Origin: Candidatus Thiosymbion ectosymbiont of Catanema sp. Cochon2018
Lineage (GTDB): Bacteria; Pseudomonadota; Gammaproteobacteria; Chromatiales; Chromatiaceae
Direction: 5' to 3'
Assembly: GCA_011392765.1 (NCBI GenBank)
Contig: WYCW01000002.1
Coordinates: forward strand, 218,917 to 282,916
Length of the DNA stretch: 64,000 nucleotides
A program made the position numbers and the translations under genes. Positions 7,569-18,294 of this stretch are shown here, one piece after another. Positions within the stretch are counted from its first letter, which is position 1; each line of letters begins with the position of its first letter. The notes below the pieces were generated by a model. That model had not been told where the DNA came from and did no database searches. It saw only the letters and a list, made by a program, of their open reading frames with translations.

Positions 7569-9818
7569 ATGACGGACACCCCCACCTACAACCACGAGGG
7601 CCTGGAGCGGATGCCGCTCCATGTGTTCAGCGAGAAGGCGTACCTGGACTACTCCATGTATGTCATCCTGGACCGGGCCTTGCCCCATGTGGGCGACGGT
7701 CTCAAGCCGGTCCAGCGCCGTATCCTCTACGCTATGTCCGAGCTGGGGCTGGCGGCTACCGCCAAATTCAAGAAATCCGCCCGGACCGTCGGCGACGTGC
7801 TGGGCAAGTTTCACCCCCACGGCGACACCGCCTGCTACGAGGCCATGGTGCTCATGGCCCAGGCCTTCTCCTACCGCTATCCGCTGGTCGACGGCCAGGG
7901 TAACTGGGGCTCGCCGGACGACCCCAAATCCTTCGCCGCCATGCGCTACACGGAGGCGAGGTTGGCGCCCTATGCCGAGGTCCTGCTCGCCGAGGTGGGG
8001 CAAGGCACGGTGGACTGGCAGCCCAACTTCGACGGCACCCTGCAGGAGCCCAAGCTGTTGCCGGCGCGCCTGCCGAATCTACTGCTCAACGGCGCCACCG
8101 GCATCGCCGTCGGGATGGCCACGGATATTCCCTCGCATAACCTGCGGGAAGTGGCCGCTGCCTGCATCCATTTGCTCGAGCACCCCAATGCCACGGTGGC
8201 GGAGCTGATGGAGAGGGTTCCGGGTCCCGACTACCCGACCGAGGCGGAGATCGTCACCCCGCCGGAAGAACTTGCGCGCATGTACGAGAGCGGCGTCGGC
8301 AGCGTCAAGCTACGCGCCCGCTACGAGCTGGAGCACGGGGACATCGTGATTACCGCCCTACCCTACCAGGTCTCGGGCAACCGCATCATGGAGCAGGTAG
8401 CGCAACAGATGCAGGCCAAAAAGCTGCCCATGATCGAGGACCTGCGGGACGAGTCCGACCACGAGTCTCCGACCCGCCTGGTCATCGTCCCACGCTCACA
8501 CCGGGTAGATGTGCCGCGGCTCATGTCCCACCTGTTCGCCACCACCGATCTGGAGCGCAGCTACCGGGTCAACATGAACCTGATCGGGCGTGACGGCCGG
8601 CCGCGGGTCATGGACCTGCGCGAGATCCTGGTGGAATGGCTCGGCTACCGCACCGAGACGGTACGCCGCCGGCTGCGGCACCGGCTGGACCAGGTACTCG
8701 ACCGCCTGCATCTGTTGGCGGGCCTGCTGATCGCCTTCCTCAATCTCGACGAGGTAATCCGCATCATCCGCACCGAAGACGAGCCCAAATCGGTGCTCAT
8801 GGCCCGTTTCGAGCTCACGGACCCCCAGGCCGAGTACATCCTCAACACCCGCCTGCGCCACCTCGCCCGGCTGGAAGAGATGAAGATCCGCGCCGAGCAG
8901 GCGGCGTTGGCCGAGGAACGCGATCGGTTGCAGAAGATCCTCGACAGTGAAAAGCTGCTCAGGGAACTCATCGGCGAAGAGATCCGGCAGGATGCGGACA
9001 AACACGGCGATCAACGCCGCTCGCCGCTGGTACGGCGCGGCGTCGCCCTGGCCCTGGACGAGACCGATCTCACCCCCAGCGAGCCGGTGACCGTGGTCCT
9101 GTCGGAAAAGGGTTGGGTACGCGCGGCCAAGGGCCACGAAATCGACCCCGAGGGCCTGGGCTACAAGGCGGGAGACGCCTACCTGGCCGCGGTCCGGGTG
9201 CGCAGCAACCAACCGGTAGTCTTCCTCGACACCACCGGCCGCAGCTACTCGCTGCCGGCCCACACCCTGCCTTCGGCACGGGGCCAGGGCGAGCCCCTGA
9301 CCGGGCGCCTGTCTCCGCCCAAGGGCGCCGACTTCATCGCCGTGCTCGGCGGCGAGCCCGCGGCCAAGTACCTGCTCGCCTCCGATGCCGGCTATGGCTT
9401 CATCGTGACCCAGCAGGCCCTGTACGCCAAGCCCAAGGCGGGCAAGACCGTACTCGTCCTGCCCCCAGGCGCCAAGGCCCTGGCCCCGGTGCCGGTACCG
9501 AACCTGCACGGCGACCGGTTGGCGGCAGTCACCACCAGCGGCCACCTGCTGGTCTATCCCGTCTCCGAGCTGCCCGAGCTGCCGCGGGGCAAGGGCAACA
9601 AAATCATTGGTATTCCCGCAGCCAGAGCCAAGGCACGCGAGGAATATCTCGCTGCCCTGGCGGTTATCCCGGAGGGCGCCGCCTTCACCATCCGTTCCGG
9701 GAAACGCCACTTCACCCTCAAGCCGTCCGATCTGGATATCTACCAAGGAGAACGGGGCCGACGCGGAAAGCTGCTGCCGCGGGGTTTTAGGCGCGTCGAG
9801 TCGGTGGAGGTCATCTGA
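7569..9818 (+). CDS. parC: DNA topoisomerase IV subunit A
   Basis: A 749-residue ParC, the strand-cutting subunit that with ParE decatenates chromosomes. The catalytic tyrosine is Y127 in [10 protein letters not shown]. The quinolone-determining region reads [15 protein letters not shown]: Thr87 is at the E. coli Ser80 position and Glu91 at Glu84. The C-terminal half shows the beta-pinwheel with repeated GYKAGDAY-like blades. ATG 7569 is chosen because [20 protein letters not shown] matches the family; the longer frame from 7446 adds unrelated residues. No parE is nearby. Confidence 0.96.
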   Translation: MTDTPTYNHEGLERMPLHVFSEKAYLDYSMYVILDRALPHVGDGLKPVQRRILYAMSELGLAATAKFKKSARTVGDVLGKFHPHGDTACYEAMVLMAQAFSYRYPLVDGQGNWGSPDDPKSFAAMRYTEARLAPYAEVLLAEVGQGTVDWQPNFDGTLQEPKLLPARLPNLLLNGATGIAVGMATDIPSHNLREVAAACIHLLEHPNATVAELMERVPGPDYPTEAEIVTPPEELARMYESGVGSVKLRARYELEHGDIVITALPYQVSGNRIMEQVAQQMQAKKLPMIEDLRDESDHESPTRLVIVPRSHRVDVPRLMSHLFATTDLERSYRVNMNLIGRDGRPRVMDLREILVEWLGYRTETVRRRLRHRLDQVLDRLHLLAGLLIAFLNLDEVIRIIRTEDEPKSVLMARFELTDPQAEYILNTRLRHLARLEEMKIRAEQAALAEERDRLQKILDSEKLLRELIGEEIRQDADKHGDQRRSPLVRRGVALALDETDLTPSEPVTVVLSEKGWVRAAKGHEIDPEGLGYKAGDAYLAAVRVRSNQPVVFLDTTGRSYSLPAHTLPSARGQGEPLTGRLSPPKGADFIAVLGGEPAAKYLLASDAGYGFIVTQQALYAKPKAGKTVLVLPPGAKALAPVPVPNLHGDRLAAVTTSGHLLVYPVSELPELPRGKGNKIIGIPAARAKAREEYLAALAVIPEGAAFTIRSGKRHFTLKPSDLDIYQGERGRRGKLLPRGFRRVESVEVI

Positions 9819-9837
9819 CTCGGCAGAGATTTGCCGC

Positions 9838-10141
9838 TAGGATTCCTTGAATGACCAGATTTTGTGCAAATGAGTCAAATTTCGCCAACGTCTAACCTCT
9901 CTCGTTGTCGTGATCGTGATCGTGATCGAAGCCGCCGTAGGAAAGACAGAATACTTTCGCCGATCGTGGAATCCAGAGGTCCCGGCCAGGTGCCGGGTCG
10001 AAACCCGTAGCCATCAGGTTTTCCATGCCCGCTTTGCCTTGCGTCTCCGATTACGACTACGATCACGGTTCCGTTTTCGATCGCGAGAGAGCGATGATCA
10101 CGCCTCGTCGGTCTGAGGCAACGCCTCGCTAGGATTCCTTG
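9838..10141 (-). repeat. CTAG-bounded repeat element, copy C (long core)
   Basis: About 300 bp. It carries the family ends: CTAGGATTCCTTGAATGACC with ATGAGTCAAATTT at one side, and GCCTCGTCGGTCTGAGGC with CCTCGCTAG at the other. The core differs from that of copies A and E and contains facing arms of TCGTGATCGTGATCGTGATC and GATTACGACTACGATCACGG type. An inverted near-copy is at 39799-40101. A second right end (10132-10200, GATGGACCCGTATCTTTAC) follows directly, so a truncated second element abuts this one. Confidence 0.88.
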
Positions 10142-10329
10142 ATGGACCCGTATCTTTACAAATGAGTCAAATTCTGCGGGTGCGGGGAACAGGAACCACG
10201 AATGAATCACCAAGTTAACCTTTTCATTCAGGCTCCGGATTGTTTGCAAAAAACAACGCAGTAGCCAGAAATGTCAACAGCCGCCAGAATATCCGGAAAC
10301 AGCAAGTATTCATAACCGGAGTCATCGCC

Positions 10330-10554
10330 ATGACTGCCGACACCCACCAGGTACTCACCGACGCCCTGGGCCTATCACCGATGGAACGGACCGAACTGAT
10401 CGATGAACTGTTGCACAGCTTCGACTCCGAACCGGCTCCATCCCACGCCGATGCTTGGAAGGCAGAGGCCGAATCCCGCATCGATGCCTACGAGTCAAGG
10501 CGCATATCCGCCGACTCTGCCGCGGCCGTTTTCGCGCGGATCGACCGCCGGTAA
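10330..10554 (+). CDS. Addiction-module antitoxin (putative addiction module component family)
   Basis: A 74-residue protein of the short RelE/ParE-partner family that contains the pattern LGLSPMERTELIDELLHSFD near the N-terminus. The helical acidic C-terminus (RIDAYESRRISADS) is the usual toxin-binding part. It would neutralise a ParE/RelE-type toxin. Start ATG 10330 follows a plausible spacing; upstream in-frame codons give unrelated sequence. It is followed, with a TAATG overlap, by what is left of its toxin gene, so the antitoxin is now an orphan. Confidence 0.8.
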   Translation: MTADTHQVLTDALGLSPMERTELIDELLHSFDSEPAPSHADAWKAEAESRIDAYESRRISADSAAAVFARIDRR

Positions 10555-10646
10555 TGAAGATCCGCGTTCTGTCATGCGCGGAACGTGAGTTCGCCGCAGC
10601 CGTGGATTTCTATAATTTGGAGCCCGATGGATTCCGGTACTGCTAA
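10554..10646 (+). pseudogene. ParE/RelE toxin remnant (30 codons)
   Basis: The frame starts at the ATG that overlaps the antitoxin stop and reads MKIRVLSCAEREFAAAVDFY, the N-terminal helix of ParE-type toxins, then LEPDGFRYC and stops. The family is about 95 residues, so two thirds, including the catalytic beta-sheet, are gone. The following HicBA module begins 50 bp later, suggesting that its arrival removed the toxin end. Confidence 0.7.
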
Positions 10647-10695
10647 TCCGGAGGGGCCTAGCCTACAATCGATATTACGAGATGCGGAGGCTTGT

Positions 10696-10926
10696 ATGGA
10701 ACAGATCGCCAACCTACATATCGAGAAGCTGCCGGAAGGGGTTTATCTCGCCACCTCCAACGATATTCCCGGTCTGGTCGCCCAGGGACGCACCATCACT
10801 GAGACTCTGGAGATCGCTCGTGATGTCGCCAAGAAACTCCTGGAAGCACAAGCCGAACGCCATCAGCAGGCCACCCTGATGACCACGAGTGATTCGTTCG
10901 ATTATCCGCTGATCCTGGGCGTCTAA
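10696..10926 (+). CDS. hicB: HicB-like antitoxin
   Basis: A 76-residue protein resembling the partial RNase H fold of HicB: IEKLPEGVYLATSNDIPGL followed by GRTITETLEIARDVAKKLLE. ATG 10696 has a GCGGAGG ribosome-binding site; upstream codons read through the debris of the previous module. HicB binds and blocks HicA and usually represses its own operon. It precedes hicA by 1 bp; many systems have hicA first, but the HicB-HicA order is also known. No separate DNA-binding domain is present at the C-terminus. Confidence 0.8.
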   Translation: MEQIANLHIEKLPEGVYLATSNDIPGLVAQGRTITETLEIARDVAKKLLEAQAERHQQATLMTTSDSFDYPLILGV

Positions 10927-10927
10927 T

Positions 10928-11152
10928 GTGGGCAGGCTGACAGGCTTCAACTACCGGCGGATCGTCAAGAAACTTAAAAAACTGGGATTTGTGTTCGACC
11001 GTCAGGCCGCCGGATCGCATGAAATCTGGTACAACCCGACTACCGATCGGTATACCACTATCCCCAACCATCCCGGCGACATGCCGGAAGGCACATTGAG
11101 GGCCATTTTGAATCAATCCGGTGTTTCCGTGGATACGTTTTTGATAGCTTGA
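10928..11152 (+). CDS. hicA: HicA mRNA interferase toxin
   Basis: A 74-residue protein with the double-stranded-RNA-binding-like fold of HicA. The catalytic His is in AAGSHEIWYNP, and FNYRRIVKKLKKLGF is the usual first helix. The start is GTG 10928, one base after the hicB stop, so the two are coupled. HicA cuts mRNA when HicB is lost. Length is normal and no defect is seen. Confidence 0.85.
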   Translation: MGRLTGFNYRRIVKKLKKLGFVFDRQAAGSHEIWYNPTTDRYTTIPNHPGDMPEGTLRAILNQSGVSVDTFLIA

Positions 11153-11312
11153 TGTGAGTGACCAACGAACCGTTCCTGATTTACTGATTCAATTTGTGAA
11201 AATCTGCGTAATCTGTGGATAAAAAACCCTGACCCGATACCCACCCTGGGCAAATGGGCAAGGGCCGGGCGAGATAGTGTAGGATGCACCTCCACCTCTT
11301 TTGGATCCAGCG

Positions 11313-14300
11313 ATGCTCATTCTGCACGGCGCCCCTGCCCACTCCGAATTCCGTTTACGCAAGCTCGAGCAACGCCTGCGGGACGCCACGGGGCAAGTCC
11401 TGCAGGTCTATACCGAATACCTGTACTTCGCGGATCTCGAACAGCCCCTGTCCGCGGAGGAACGGGCGCTGTTGGAGCGACTGCTGCCCCAGGGCCCGCA
11501 GCTGCCCGGACCAGAACGGGAAGGGGCGCTGGTGCTGGTGGTGCCGCGGCTGGGGACTATCTCTCCCTGGTCGTCCAAGGCCACGGACATCGCCCACAAT
11601 TGCGGCCTGGGCAAGGTCCGACGCCTGGAGCGGGGCATTGCCTACTCCCTCCAGGCCCGGTCCGCCGCGGTCGATGACGAGTTGCTCGTTGCCGCCGCGG
11701 CCCCCCTCCACGACCCGATGACCCAGCTCCCCCTTTTTTCCACGGAGGATGCCATAAAGGATGCCCACCGGCTGTTCGACCGGGCCGAGCCGGGTCCGCA
11801 TCGGTCCGTCGATGTGCTGGGCGCCGGGAAAAAAGCCCTGGTTGCCGCGAACAGCGAGCTCGGTCTTGCCCTGTCCAGGGACGAGATCCATTACCTGGTA
11901 GAGGGTTTCGAGGACCTGGGACGCAATCCCACGGACGTGGAACTGGTGATGTTCGCCCAGGCCAACTCCGAGCACTGCCGGCACAAAATATTCAATGCCG
12001 ACTGGATCATCGACGGTGAGCCCCGGGACCAGTCCCTGTTCGCGATGATACGCCACACCACGGCCTGCTCGCCGCAGGGGGTCCTCTCGGCCTACAAAGA
12101 CAATGCCGCGGTGGTGACGGGTTGGCCCGGAAGGCGCTTTCTGGCGTCTCCCGAGAACGGTGTCTACGGCGAGCACGACGAGGCCATTCACCTCTTGATG
12201 AAGGTGGAAACCCACAATCACCCCACGGCGATCGCCCCCGATCCGGGGGCAGCTACCGGCGCCGGCGGGGAGATCCGGGACGAGGGCGCCACCGGCCGGG
12301 GTGCTAAGCCCAAGGCAGGCCTGTGCGGTTTTTCGGTGTCGAACCTACGTATCCCGGACCGGGTATTGCCCTGGGAGCGGGATTACGGCAAGCCGGGCCA
12401 TATGGCCTCGGCCCTGGACATCATGCTCGAGGGCCCCATCGGCGCGGCCGCTTTCAACAACGAGTATGGGCGTCCCAATCTGTGCGGCTACTTTCGCACC
12501 TACGAGCAGGAAGTACCGGGACCCGCGGGTACCGACCTGCGAGGCTATCACAAGCCCATCATGGTCGCCGGCGGCATCGGCAACATCCGCCCCGAACATA
12601 TCGCCAAGCGCGAGTTTCCGCCGGGCACACCCCTGATCGTGCTCGGCGGCCCCGCCATGCTCATCGGCCTGGGAGGCGGGGCCGCCTCCAGCATGGCGTC
12701 CGGGTCCTCGGCCCAAGACCTGGATTTTGCTTCCGTCCAGCGTGCCAACCCGGAGATGGAGCGGCGTTGTCAGGAGGTCATCGACGCCTGCTGGGCCCGC
12801 GGCGAGAAGAATCCCATCCTGTTTATCCACGATGTGGGGGCGGGCGGGCTCTCCAATGCCCTGCCGGAGCTGGTGCACGCCGCCCGCCGCGGCGGGCGTT
12901 TTGCGCTGCGGAAGGTTCCGAACGACGATCCGGGCATGTCGCCCATGGAAATCTGGTGCAACGAGTCCCAGGAACGCTACGTGCTGGCGGTGGCCGCCGA
13001 GCAGCTCGCGGTGTTTAAAGCCATCTGCGAGCGGGAGCGCTGTCCCTACGCAGTCGTCGGAGAGGCGACCGAGGAGGAACAGCTGCGGCTCACCGACGCG
13101 CATTTTGGGGATACGCCCATCGATATCCCTGCGTCTTTGCTCTTCGGCAAACCCCCGCGGATGTTGCGGACCGCCGCCCGGCTCGAATTTCAGAGACCGG
13201 AGTTGGATCTGTCGCGGGTCTCCCTCCAGGACGCCGTCCAGCGGGTGCTGCGGCTGCCCACGGTGGCCGACAAGGGCTTTCTGATTACCATTGGCGACCG
13301 CAGCGTCACCGGCCAAGTAGCACGCGACCAGATGGTCGGCCCCTGGCAGATACCGGTCGCCGACGTAGCGGTAACCCTCAGCGATTACACGGGAGTAACG
13401 GGCGAGGCCATGGCCATGGGCGAGCGGTCCCCGGTGGCCCTGATCGACCCGGCGGCCTCGGGACGCTTGGCCGTCGGCGAGGCGATCACAAACCTGGCTG
13501 CCGCCGCCATCGACCGGATCGACCACATCCGGCTCTCCGCCAACTGGATGGCGGCGGCCGGCCATCCGGGAGAGGATGCCGGGCTCTTCGACACCGTCCG
13601 CGCCCTGGGCCTGGAACTGTGCCCGGCCTTGGGGGTGGCTATCCCCGTGGGCAAGGACTCCATGAGCATGAAGACCCGGTGGACGGACCATGAAAACCGC
13701 CCGCGGGAGGTAATTGCCCCCCTGTCGCTGATCGTATCGGCCTTCGCCCCGGTGCGGGATGCCGGCCGGACCCTCACCCCCCAACTGCGCACGGATATGG
13801 GGGCTACGGACCTGATCCTCATCGACCTCGGACGCGGACGCAACCGTTTGGGAACCTCCTGCCTGGCCCAGGTTTATGGGCAGGTCGGCAGTACAGCCCC
13901 CGACCTGGATGACCCCAGGTTACTCACGGGGTTTTTCGCCTCTATACAAGCGCTCAATCAGGCGGGCCTTCCACTGGCCTACCATGACCGCTCCGACGGG
14001 GGCCTGTTCGTGACCCTGTGCGAGATGGCCTTCGCCGGGCGTTGCGGCCTGGAGATCGACCTCGACCCGGCGGGGCCGGACGATCTGGCCGTGCTCTTCA
14101 GTGAAGAGCTGGGGGCCGTGATCCAGACTCGGCGCGTGGATAGAGATGACGTACTTAAACTGCTCGCCGCTCAGGGGTTGGGCGATTGCAGCTCCGTGAT
14201 CGGCACGCCCCAGGAATCGGAAGACATCCGGTTCCGGCGCGGGGGGATGGAAGTCTTTGCGGCATCCCGCTCCGAGCTGCAACAGCTCTGGTCGGAGACC

Positions 14301-15218
14301 AGTCTCCATATGCAATCCCTGCGCGATAACCCGGACTGCGCGCGCGAGGAGTTCGATCGCATTGCGGATACCGCCGATCCGGGTCTGACCGTGGCGCTCG
14401 GCTTCGATCCTGCCGAAAATGTGGCAGCGCCCTACGTCCTGAGCGGGGTGCGCCCGCGGCTGGCGGTGCTCCGGGAACAGGGCGTGAACGGACAGTTGGA
14501 GATGGCGGCGGCTTTTTATCAGGCCGGCTTCGAGTGCGTGGACGTACACATGTCCGACATCATCGCCGGACGGGTGAATCTGGCGGGCTTTCGGGCACTG
14601 GCGGCCTGCGGCGGCTTTTCCTACGGCGACGTCCTGGGCGCGGGGGCGGGTTGGGCCAAGTCGATCCTGTTCAACCCCCGGGCGCGGGACCAGTTCCGGG
14701 CCTTCTTCGAGCGGGGAGATACCTTTGCCCTGGGGGTATGCAACGGCTGTCAGATGCTCTCCCACCTCCGGGAGCTGATTCCGGGCGCGGATTACTGGCC
14801 CCGTTTCGGGCGTAACCGCTCGGAACAGTTCGAGGCGCGGCTGGTGATGGTGGAGGTGACGGACTCGCCCTCGGTGTTGTTGACCGGCATGGCCGGCTCC
14901 CGGCTGCCCATCGTGGTGGCCCACGGCGAAGGGCGGGCGGAATTTCCCGCCGCCGAGGATCCGTCCAAGGTTGCGCCGCGGGTGGCCCTGCGTTACGTGG
15001 AAAACGGCGGCGGCATCGCCGTGCGTTATCCGGCGAATCCGAACGGTTCCCCCGCGGGTATCACCGGTCTGACCACCGGCGACGGGCGCGTAACCGTCAT
15101 GATGCCCCATCCGGAAAGGCTGTTCCGGGCCCTGCAATACTCCTGGCGGCCGGACCACTGGGAAGGCTATGGCCCCTGGATGCGGCTGTTCCGAAACGCG
15201 CGGGTGTGGGTGGATTGA
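11313..15218 (+). CDS. purL: Phosphoribosylformylglycinamidine synthase (single-chain PurL)
   Basis: A 1301-residue enzyme converting FGAR, ATP and glutamine to FGAM in purine synthesis. It is the long proteobacterial type with everything on one chain: PurS-like N-terminus, tandem AIRS-type ATP-binding halves (SEHCRHK at about residue 220; GKDSMSMKT in the second half) and a C-terminal glutamine amidotransferase. The nucleophile Cys is in [12 protein letters not shown], and the His/Glu site is near [14 protein letters not shown] 11313 gives [14 protein letters not shown]; a TTG 4 codons earlier is less likely. It is monocistronic here. Confidence 0.97.
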   Translation: MLILHGAPAHSEFRLRKLEQRLRDATGQVLQVYTEYLYFADLEQPLSAEERALLERLLPQGPQLPGPEREGALVLVVPRLGTISPWSSKATDIAHNCGLGKVRRLERGIAYSLQARSAAVDDELLVAAAAPLHDPMTQLPLFSTEDAIKDAHRLFDRAEPGPHRSVDVLGAGKKALVAANSELGLALSRDEIHYLVEGFEDLGRNPTDVELVMFAQANSEHCRHKIFNADWIIDGEPRDQSLFAMIRHTTACSPQGVLSAYKDNAAVVTGWPGRRFLASPENGVYGEHDEAIHLLMKVETHNHPTAIAPDPGAATGAGGEIRDEGATGRGAKPKAGLCGFSVSNLRIPDRVLPWERDYGKPGHMASALDIMLEGPIGAAAFNNEYGRPNLCGYFRTYEQEVPGPAGTDLRGYHKPIMVAGGIGNIRPEHIAKREFPPGTPLIVLGGPAMLIGLGGGAASSMASGSSAQDLDFASVQRANPEMERRCQEVIDACWARGEKNPILFIHDVGAGGLSNALPELVHAARRGGRFALRKVPNDDPGMSPMEIWCNESQERYVLAVAAEQLAVFKAICERERCPYAVVGEATEEEQLRLTDAHFGDTPIDIPASLLFGKPPRMLRTAARLEFQRPELDLSRVSLQDAVQRVLRLPTVADKGFLITIGDRSVTGQVARDQMVGPWQIPVADVAVTLSDYTGVTGEAMAMGERSPVALIDPAASGRLAVGEAITNLAAAAIDRIDHIRLSANWMAAAGHPGEDAGLFDTVRALGLELCPALGVAIPVGKDSMSMKTRWTDHENRPREVIAPLSLIVSAFAPVRDAGRTLTPQLRTDMGATDLILIDLGRGRNRLGTSCLAQVYGQVGSTAPDLDDPRLLTGFFASIQALNQAGLPLAYHDRSDGGLFVTLCEMAFAGRCGLEIDLDPAGPDDLAVLFSEELGAVIQTRRVDRDDVLKLLAAQGLGDCSSVIGTPQESEDIRFRRGGMEVFAASRSELQQLWSETSLHMQSLRDNPDCAREEFDRIADTADPGLTVALGFDPAENVAAPYVLSGVRPRLAVLREQGVNGQLEMAAAFYQAGFECVDVHMSDIIAGRVNLAGFRALAACGGFSYGDVLGAGAGWAKSILFNPRARDQFRAFFERGDTFALGVCNGCQMLSHLRELIPGADYWPRFGRNRSEQFEARLVMVEVTDSPSVLLTGMAGSRLPIVVAHGEGRAEFPAAEDPSKVAPRVALRYVENGGGIAVRYPANPNGSPAGITGLTTGDGRVTVMMPHPERLFRALQYSWRPDHWEGYGPWMRLFRNARVWVD

Positions 15219-15232
15219 GGGCCCGAACCGAT

Positions 15233-15255
15233 TGGTGCCCGGGGCGGGACTCGAA
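15233..15255 (-). other. tRNA 3'-end-like fragment (possible att remnant)
   Basis: Read on the minus strand, this 23-bp stretch has the look of a tRNA T-arm and acceptor end finishing in CACCA (TTCGAGTCCCGCC then CCGGGCACCA). The rest of a cloverleaf does not follow. Such ends are common integration sites. It sits between purL and a RelB/YafQ module, so it may be a relic of an integrated element. No integrase is visible. Confidence 0.35.
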
Positions 15256-15370
15256 TCGGTAGTCGCGCATCGCCCGCCACTACGGGAAGGTGACGAGACG
15301 CATACACTCCAAACGAAAGTAAGCCACAATAAGCTACAATAGGGCACGATGACTTGGGGAGGCTCGAACA

Positions 15371-15631
15371 ATGCTTGCAAACGCAGTCGCCCATACCCGG
15401 ATCGACGAACACATCAAAGAAGAAGCGAACCTTGTGTTGGCAGCGATGGGACTTACCGTATCGGACGCTTTCCGCATCATGCTTACCCGCATCGCCCGCG
15501 AGAAGGCGTTGCCATTCGATCCGCTGGTGCCGAACACCGCCACCATCGAGGCGATGGAGGAGGCGCGCCGTAACAACCTGGAGACCGTAACACTCGACGA
15601 ACTCCAAGCGGTATTGGATGCGGACGATTAA
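15371..15631 (+). CDS. RelB/DinJ family antitoxin
   Basis: An 86-residue protein with the RelB/DinJ ribbon-helix-helix start: RIDEHIKEEANLVLAAMGLT then VSDAFRIMLTRIAREKALPF, which matches DinJ closely. The acidic C-terminus (TVTLDELQAVLDADD) should wrap around the toxin. It overlaps the toxin gene by 14 bp. As in the family, it should bind an operator upstream and autorepress together with the toxin. Confidence 0.9.
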   Translation: MLANAVAHTRIDEHIKEEANLVLAAMGLTVSDAFRIMLTRIAREKALPFDPLVPNTATIEAMEEARRNNLETVTLDELQAVLDADD

Positions 15632-15899
15632 GCAGTCAGGACAGTTCAAACGCGATCTCAGACGCGAGGCCAAAGGGCTGCATAGAGCTACTCTGACAAA
15701 GAATTTCGTTCGCATCGTTGAGACACTGGCCAGGGACGAACCAGTGGCCGAGAAGCACCGCGATCACGCGCTGAGCGGCGATTGGAAAGATTGCCGAGAC
15801 TGCCACATCAAGCCGGATCTGGTGCTGATTTACCGTAAACCGGATGAGGGCGTGCTACAGCTCGTCCGCCTTGGCTCACATAGCGAACTTGGCCTGTAA
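15618..15899 (+). CDS. YafQ family mRNA interferase toxin
   Basis: A 93-residue RelE-superfamily toxin of the YafQ branch, with the pattern FKRDLRREAKG near the start, HALSGDWKDCRDCHIKPDL in the middle (catalytic His region) and LVRLGSHSELGL at the end, where YafQ ends in GSHSELF. It would cleave mRNA on the ribosome. Intact in length; start ATG 15618 overlaps the antitoxin. Confidence 0.9.
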   Translation: MRTIKQSGQFKRDLRREAKGLHRATLTKNFVRIVETLARDEPVAEKHRDHALSGDWKDCRDCHIKPDLVLIYRKPDEGVLQLVRLGSHSELGL

Positions 15900-15973
15900 C
15901 AAAACAGAACAACCCCCGTCTTGTTCGACCTGAATCTTTCCGCTGAGCCAGTACCCCGTTTCGACAAATATTG

Positions 15974-16190
15974 CTAGCGAGGCTTCGCCTCAGACCGACG
16001 AGGCATGACCAACCGCACCGAAGAACCACGGATGCACACGGATAAACACGGATCATAATCCGTGTTTATCCGTGTCTGCCTCCGTGGTTCAAAGGATTTG
16101 CGATTCCTGCCCAACAAGAGGCAGAACTATTTTTGTGCAGCGCACAAACTTGACTCATTTGTAAAGATGCGGGTCCCTCAAGGATCCTAG
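15974..16190 (+). repeat. CTAG-bounded repeat element, copy E
   Basis: 217 bp from CTAGCGAGGCTTCGCCTCAG to GGGTCCCTCAAGGATCCTAG, with GACTCATTTGTAAAGATGC inside the right end. The core is the AACCACGGATGCACACGG palindrome. Copy F at 39118-39307 has the same order and orientation. A further left end (CTAGCGAGGCTTCGCCT) begins again at 16187 and breaks off, sharing the CTAG. Confidence 0.9.
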
Positions 16191-16310
16191 CGAGGCTTCG
16201 CCTAACCTACCCTCCTAATGCAAGGCAAGGCAAATCACATCGCTCTGCCGGCCTACTCCAAGCACCTCGCTTTCTAAACGGTCCACGGGCAACGGGTATA
16301 GAATGACCGT

Positions 16311-17171
16311 ATGCCCCGAATCTACGATCTCCACACCCACTCGACCGCCTCCGACGGCACCCTGACGCCGCCGGCGTTGGTCGCCCTCGCCGCGGCCAGG
16401 GGCGTCGATGTCCTGGCCCTGACGGATCACGATACCCTGGAGGGCCTGGCCTCGGCGCAGACGGCCGCGGGTACTGCCGGCTTGATCTTAGTTCCCGGCG
16501 TTGAAATCTCGGTCACCTGGGGCGGGCGCACCATCCACATCCTCGGTCTGGGGGTCGATCGCCGGAACCGGACGCTGCGCGACGGCTTGGCGGAGGTATC
16601 GGTACATCGCCGCCGGCGGGCCGAAGAAATCGCCCGGCGCCTCGCCGAGGCGGGAATCACGGGTGCGCTCGAAGGCGCGCAGGCCTTCTCCAACGGGCGC
16701 CTGATCGGTCGCACCCACTTTGCCCGGTTTCTCGTGCAACGGGGTTACGCGGCGGACGAGCGGGAGGTTTTCAAGCACTATCTGGTCAAGGGCAAGCCCG
16801 GCTATGTGGTAGGGAATTGGGCGACTATCGAGACCGCAGTGGGGTGGATCCGCGGCGCCGGAGGCCAGGCAGTGATCGCCCATCCGGGGCGTTATCGTTT
16901 CACACGCACCAAGCTGTTGCGGCTGATCGGTCAGTTCACGGAGCTCGGCGGGGTCGGCATCGAGGTCGTCTCCGGCAGCCACACTCGGGACGAGTGCCTC
17001 CTCTTCGCCCGGTATGCAGAGGAGACCCGCCTCCTGGCCTCGGTGGGCTCCGATTTCCACCGACCAGAGAATCCCTGGACGGACCTCGGGGGCATGGCCC
17101 CGCTACCGGGCTTCTGCACGCCTATCTGGGCCGAGTGGGAGGAAACCGGATGGCCCTGGACCCGCTTTTGA
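16311..17171 (+). CDS. rnm: PHP-domain phosphoesterase, RNase AM / YciV (TrpH) family
   Basis: A 286-residue PHP-domain enzyme of the YciV family. In E. coli this protein (RNase AM) trims RNA 5' ends and also cleaves 3',5'-nucleoside bisphosphates. The trinuclear metal site is visible: YDLHTHSTASDG at residues 5-16, LTDHDTLEG, VPGVEISV, AVIAHPGRY and GSDFHRP. Length matches the family. In many gammaproteobacteria it lies directly before yciO; here yciO follows after 1.1 kb of repeat DNA, so the pair is separated. Confidence 0.92.
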   Translation: MPRIYDLHTHSTASDGTLTPPALVALAAARGVDVLALTDHDTLEGLASAQTAAGTAGLILVPGVEISVTWGGRTIHILGLGVDRRNRTLRDGLAEVSVHRRRRAEEIARRLAEAGITGALEGAQAFSNGRLIGRTHFARFLVQRGYAADEREVFKHYLVKGKPGYVVGNWATIETAVGWIRGAGGQAVIAHPGRYRFTRTKLLRLIGQFTELGGVGIEVVSGSHTRDECLLFARYAEETRLLASVGSDFHRPENPWTDLGGMAPLPGFCTPIWAEWEETGWPWTRF

Positions 17172-17305
17172 ATGATGAGTGATGAATGATGAATGATGAA
17201 TGCGGTTCGTGGTTTTCCGGTTTCCGTACAAAAATTCACGCCTCATCGGTCTGAGGTGAAGCCTCGCTAATTCGTAGGCTGGGTTCAGGGACGAACCCGG
17301 CACGT
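17172..17305. repeat. Mixed repeat fragments downstream of rnm
   Basis: Contains a GATGAATGATGAATGATGAA run, a left-end fragment of the CTAG element family (GCCTCATCGGTCTGAGG) and the beginning of a GTAGGCTGGG/CCCAGCCTAC palindrome. No gene. Confidence 0.7.
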
Positions 17306-18087
17306 GGCAACGCTGGGTTTCGTTCCTCAACCCAGCCTACGGGCTAAGTCCAGCCTGATAGGAAACCTTTTTAATCCGCAGATTACGCAGATTTCCACAG
17401 ATTATTTCGTTCTTAATCTGTGGGAATCTGCGTAATCTGTGGATAAAGAAAGTCCGGTCCTCCAAATTGCGCCAAATCATCCAGGACTGCTTTTAACCAG
17501 ACAGCTTCTAACAGGATTTTTTATTGTGAAGAGTGCTTGCTGGTTTGGTACGAGCGTGGAGCACGCGGCAACGCTGGGTTTCGTTCCTCAACCCAGCCTA
17601 CGGGCTAAGTCCAGCCTGATAGGAAACCTTTTTAATCCGCAGATTACACAGATTTCCACAGATTATTTCGTTCTTAATCTGTGGGAATCTGCGTAATCTG
17701 TGGATAAAGAAAGTCCGGTCCTCCAAACTGCGCCAAATCATCCAGGACTGCTTTTAACCAGACAGCTTCTAACAGGATTTTTTATTGTGAAGAATGCTTG
17801 CTGGTTTGGTACGAGCGTGAGAGCACGCGGCAACGCTGGGTTTCGTTCCTCAACCCAGCCTACGGGCTAAGTCCAGCCTGATAGGAAACCTTTTTCATCC
17901 GCAGATTACGCAGATTTCCACAGATTATTTCGTTCTTAATCTGCGGGAATCTGCGTAATCTGTGGATAAAGAAAGTCCGGTCCTCCAAACTGCGCCAAAT
18001 CATCCAGGACTGCTTTTAACCAGACAGCTTCTAACAGGATTTTTTTGTTGTGAAGAGTGCTTGCTGGTTTGGTACGAGCGTGAGAGG
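17306..18087. repeat. Tandem triplication of a 262-bp palindrome-bearing unit
   Basis: Three head-to-tail copies start at 17306, 17567 and 17829, a period of 261-262 bp, and are almost identical. Each unit holds a GGGTTTCGTTCCTCAACCCA arm, a long hairpin made of AATCCGCAGATTACGCAGAT and its complement, and the stretch AAAGTCCGGTCCTCCAAA. A reverse partial copy is at 19146-19252. No ORF over 90 codons is credible in it. The near identity points to recent duplication by recombination. Confidence 0.93.
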
Positions 18088-18294
18088 GTGTAGGAAATTC
18101 AGGAAAGACAAGAATCCTGTAAATCTTGTGTAATCCTGTAAATCCTGTCCGATTGGAGCTTTGCGATGAAGCTCGAGTTGGGCACTTGTCAGTCTGAGAG
18201 ACTTTCTAAAAAGGGATCGTAGGCTGTAGGCTGGGTTGCGGCCAGGGACGGCCAAAACCCAGCAATAACTTGAGGCAAAGCCTCGTTGGTAGTC

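Noticed and set aside
13920-15380. Long ORF opposite purL (486 codons)
   Set aside because: It is the antisense shadow of a GC-rich gene; the residues are low-complexity and purL on the other strand is unmistakable.
17306-18087. CRISPR array
   Set aside because: The units are 262 bp, wholly repeated with no unique spacers, and there are no cas genes. It is a tandem duplication of palindromic repeats.
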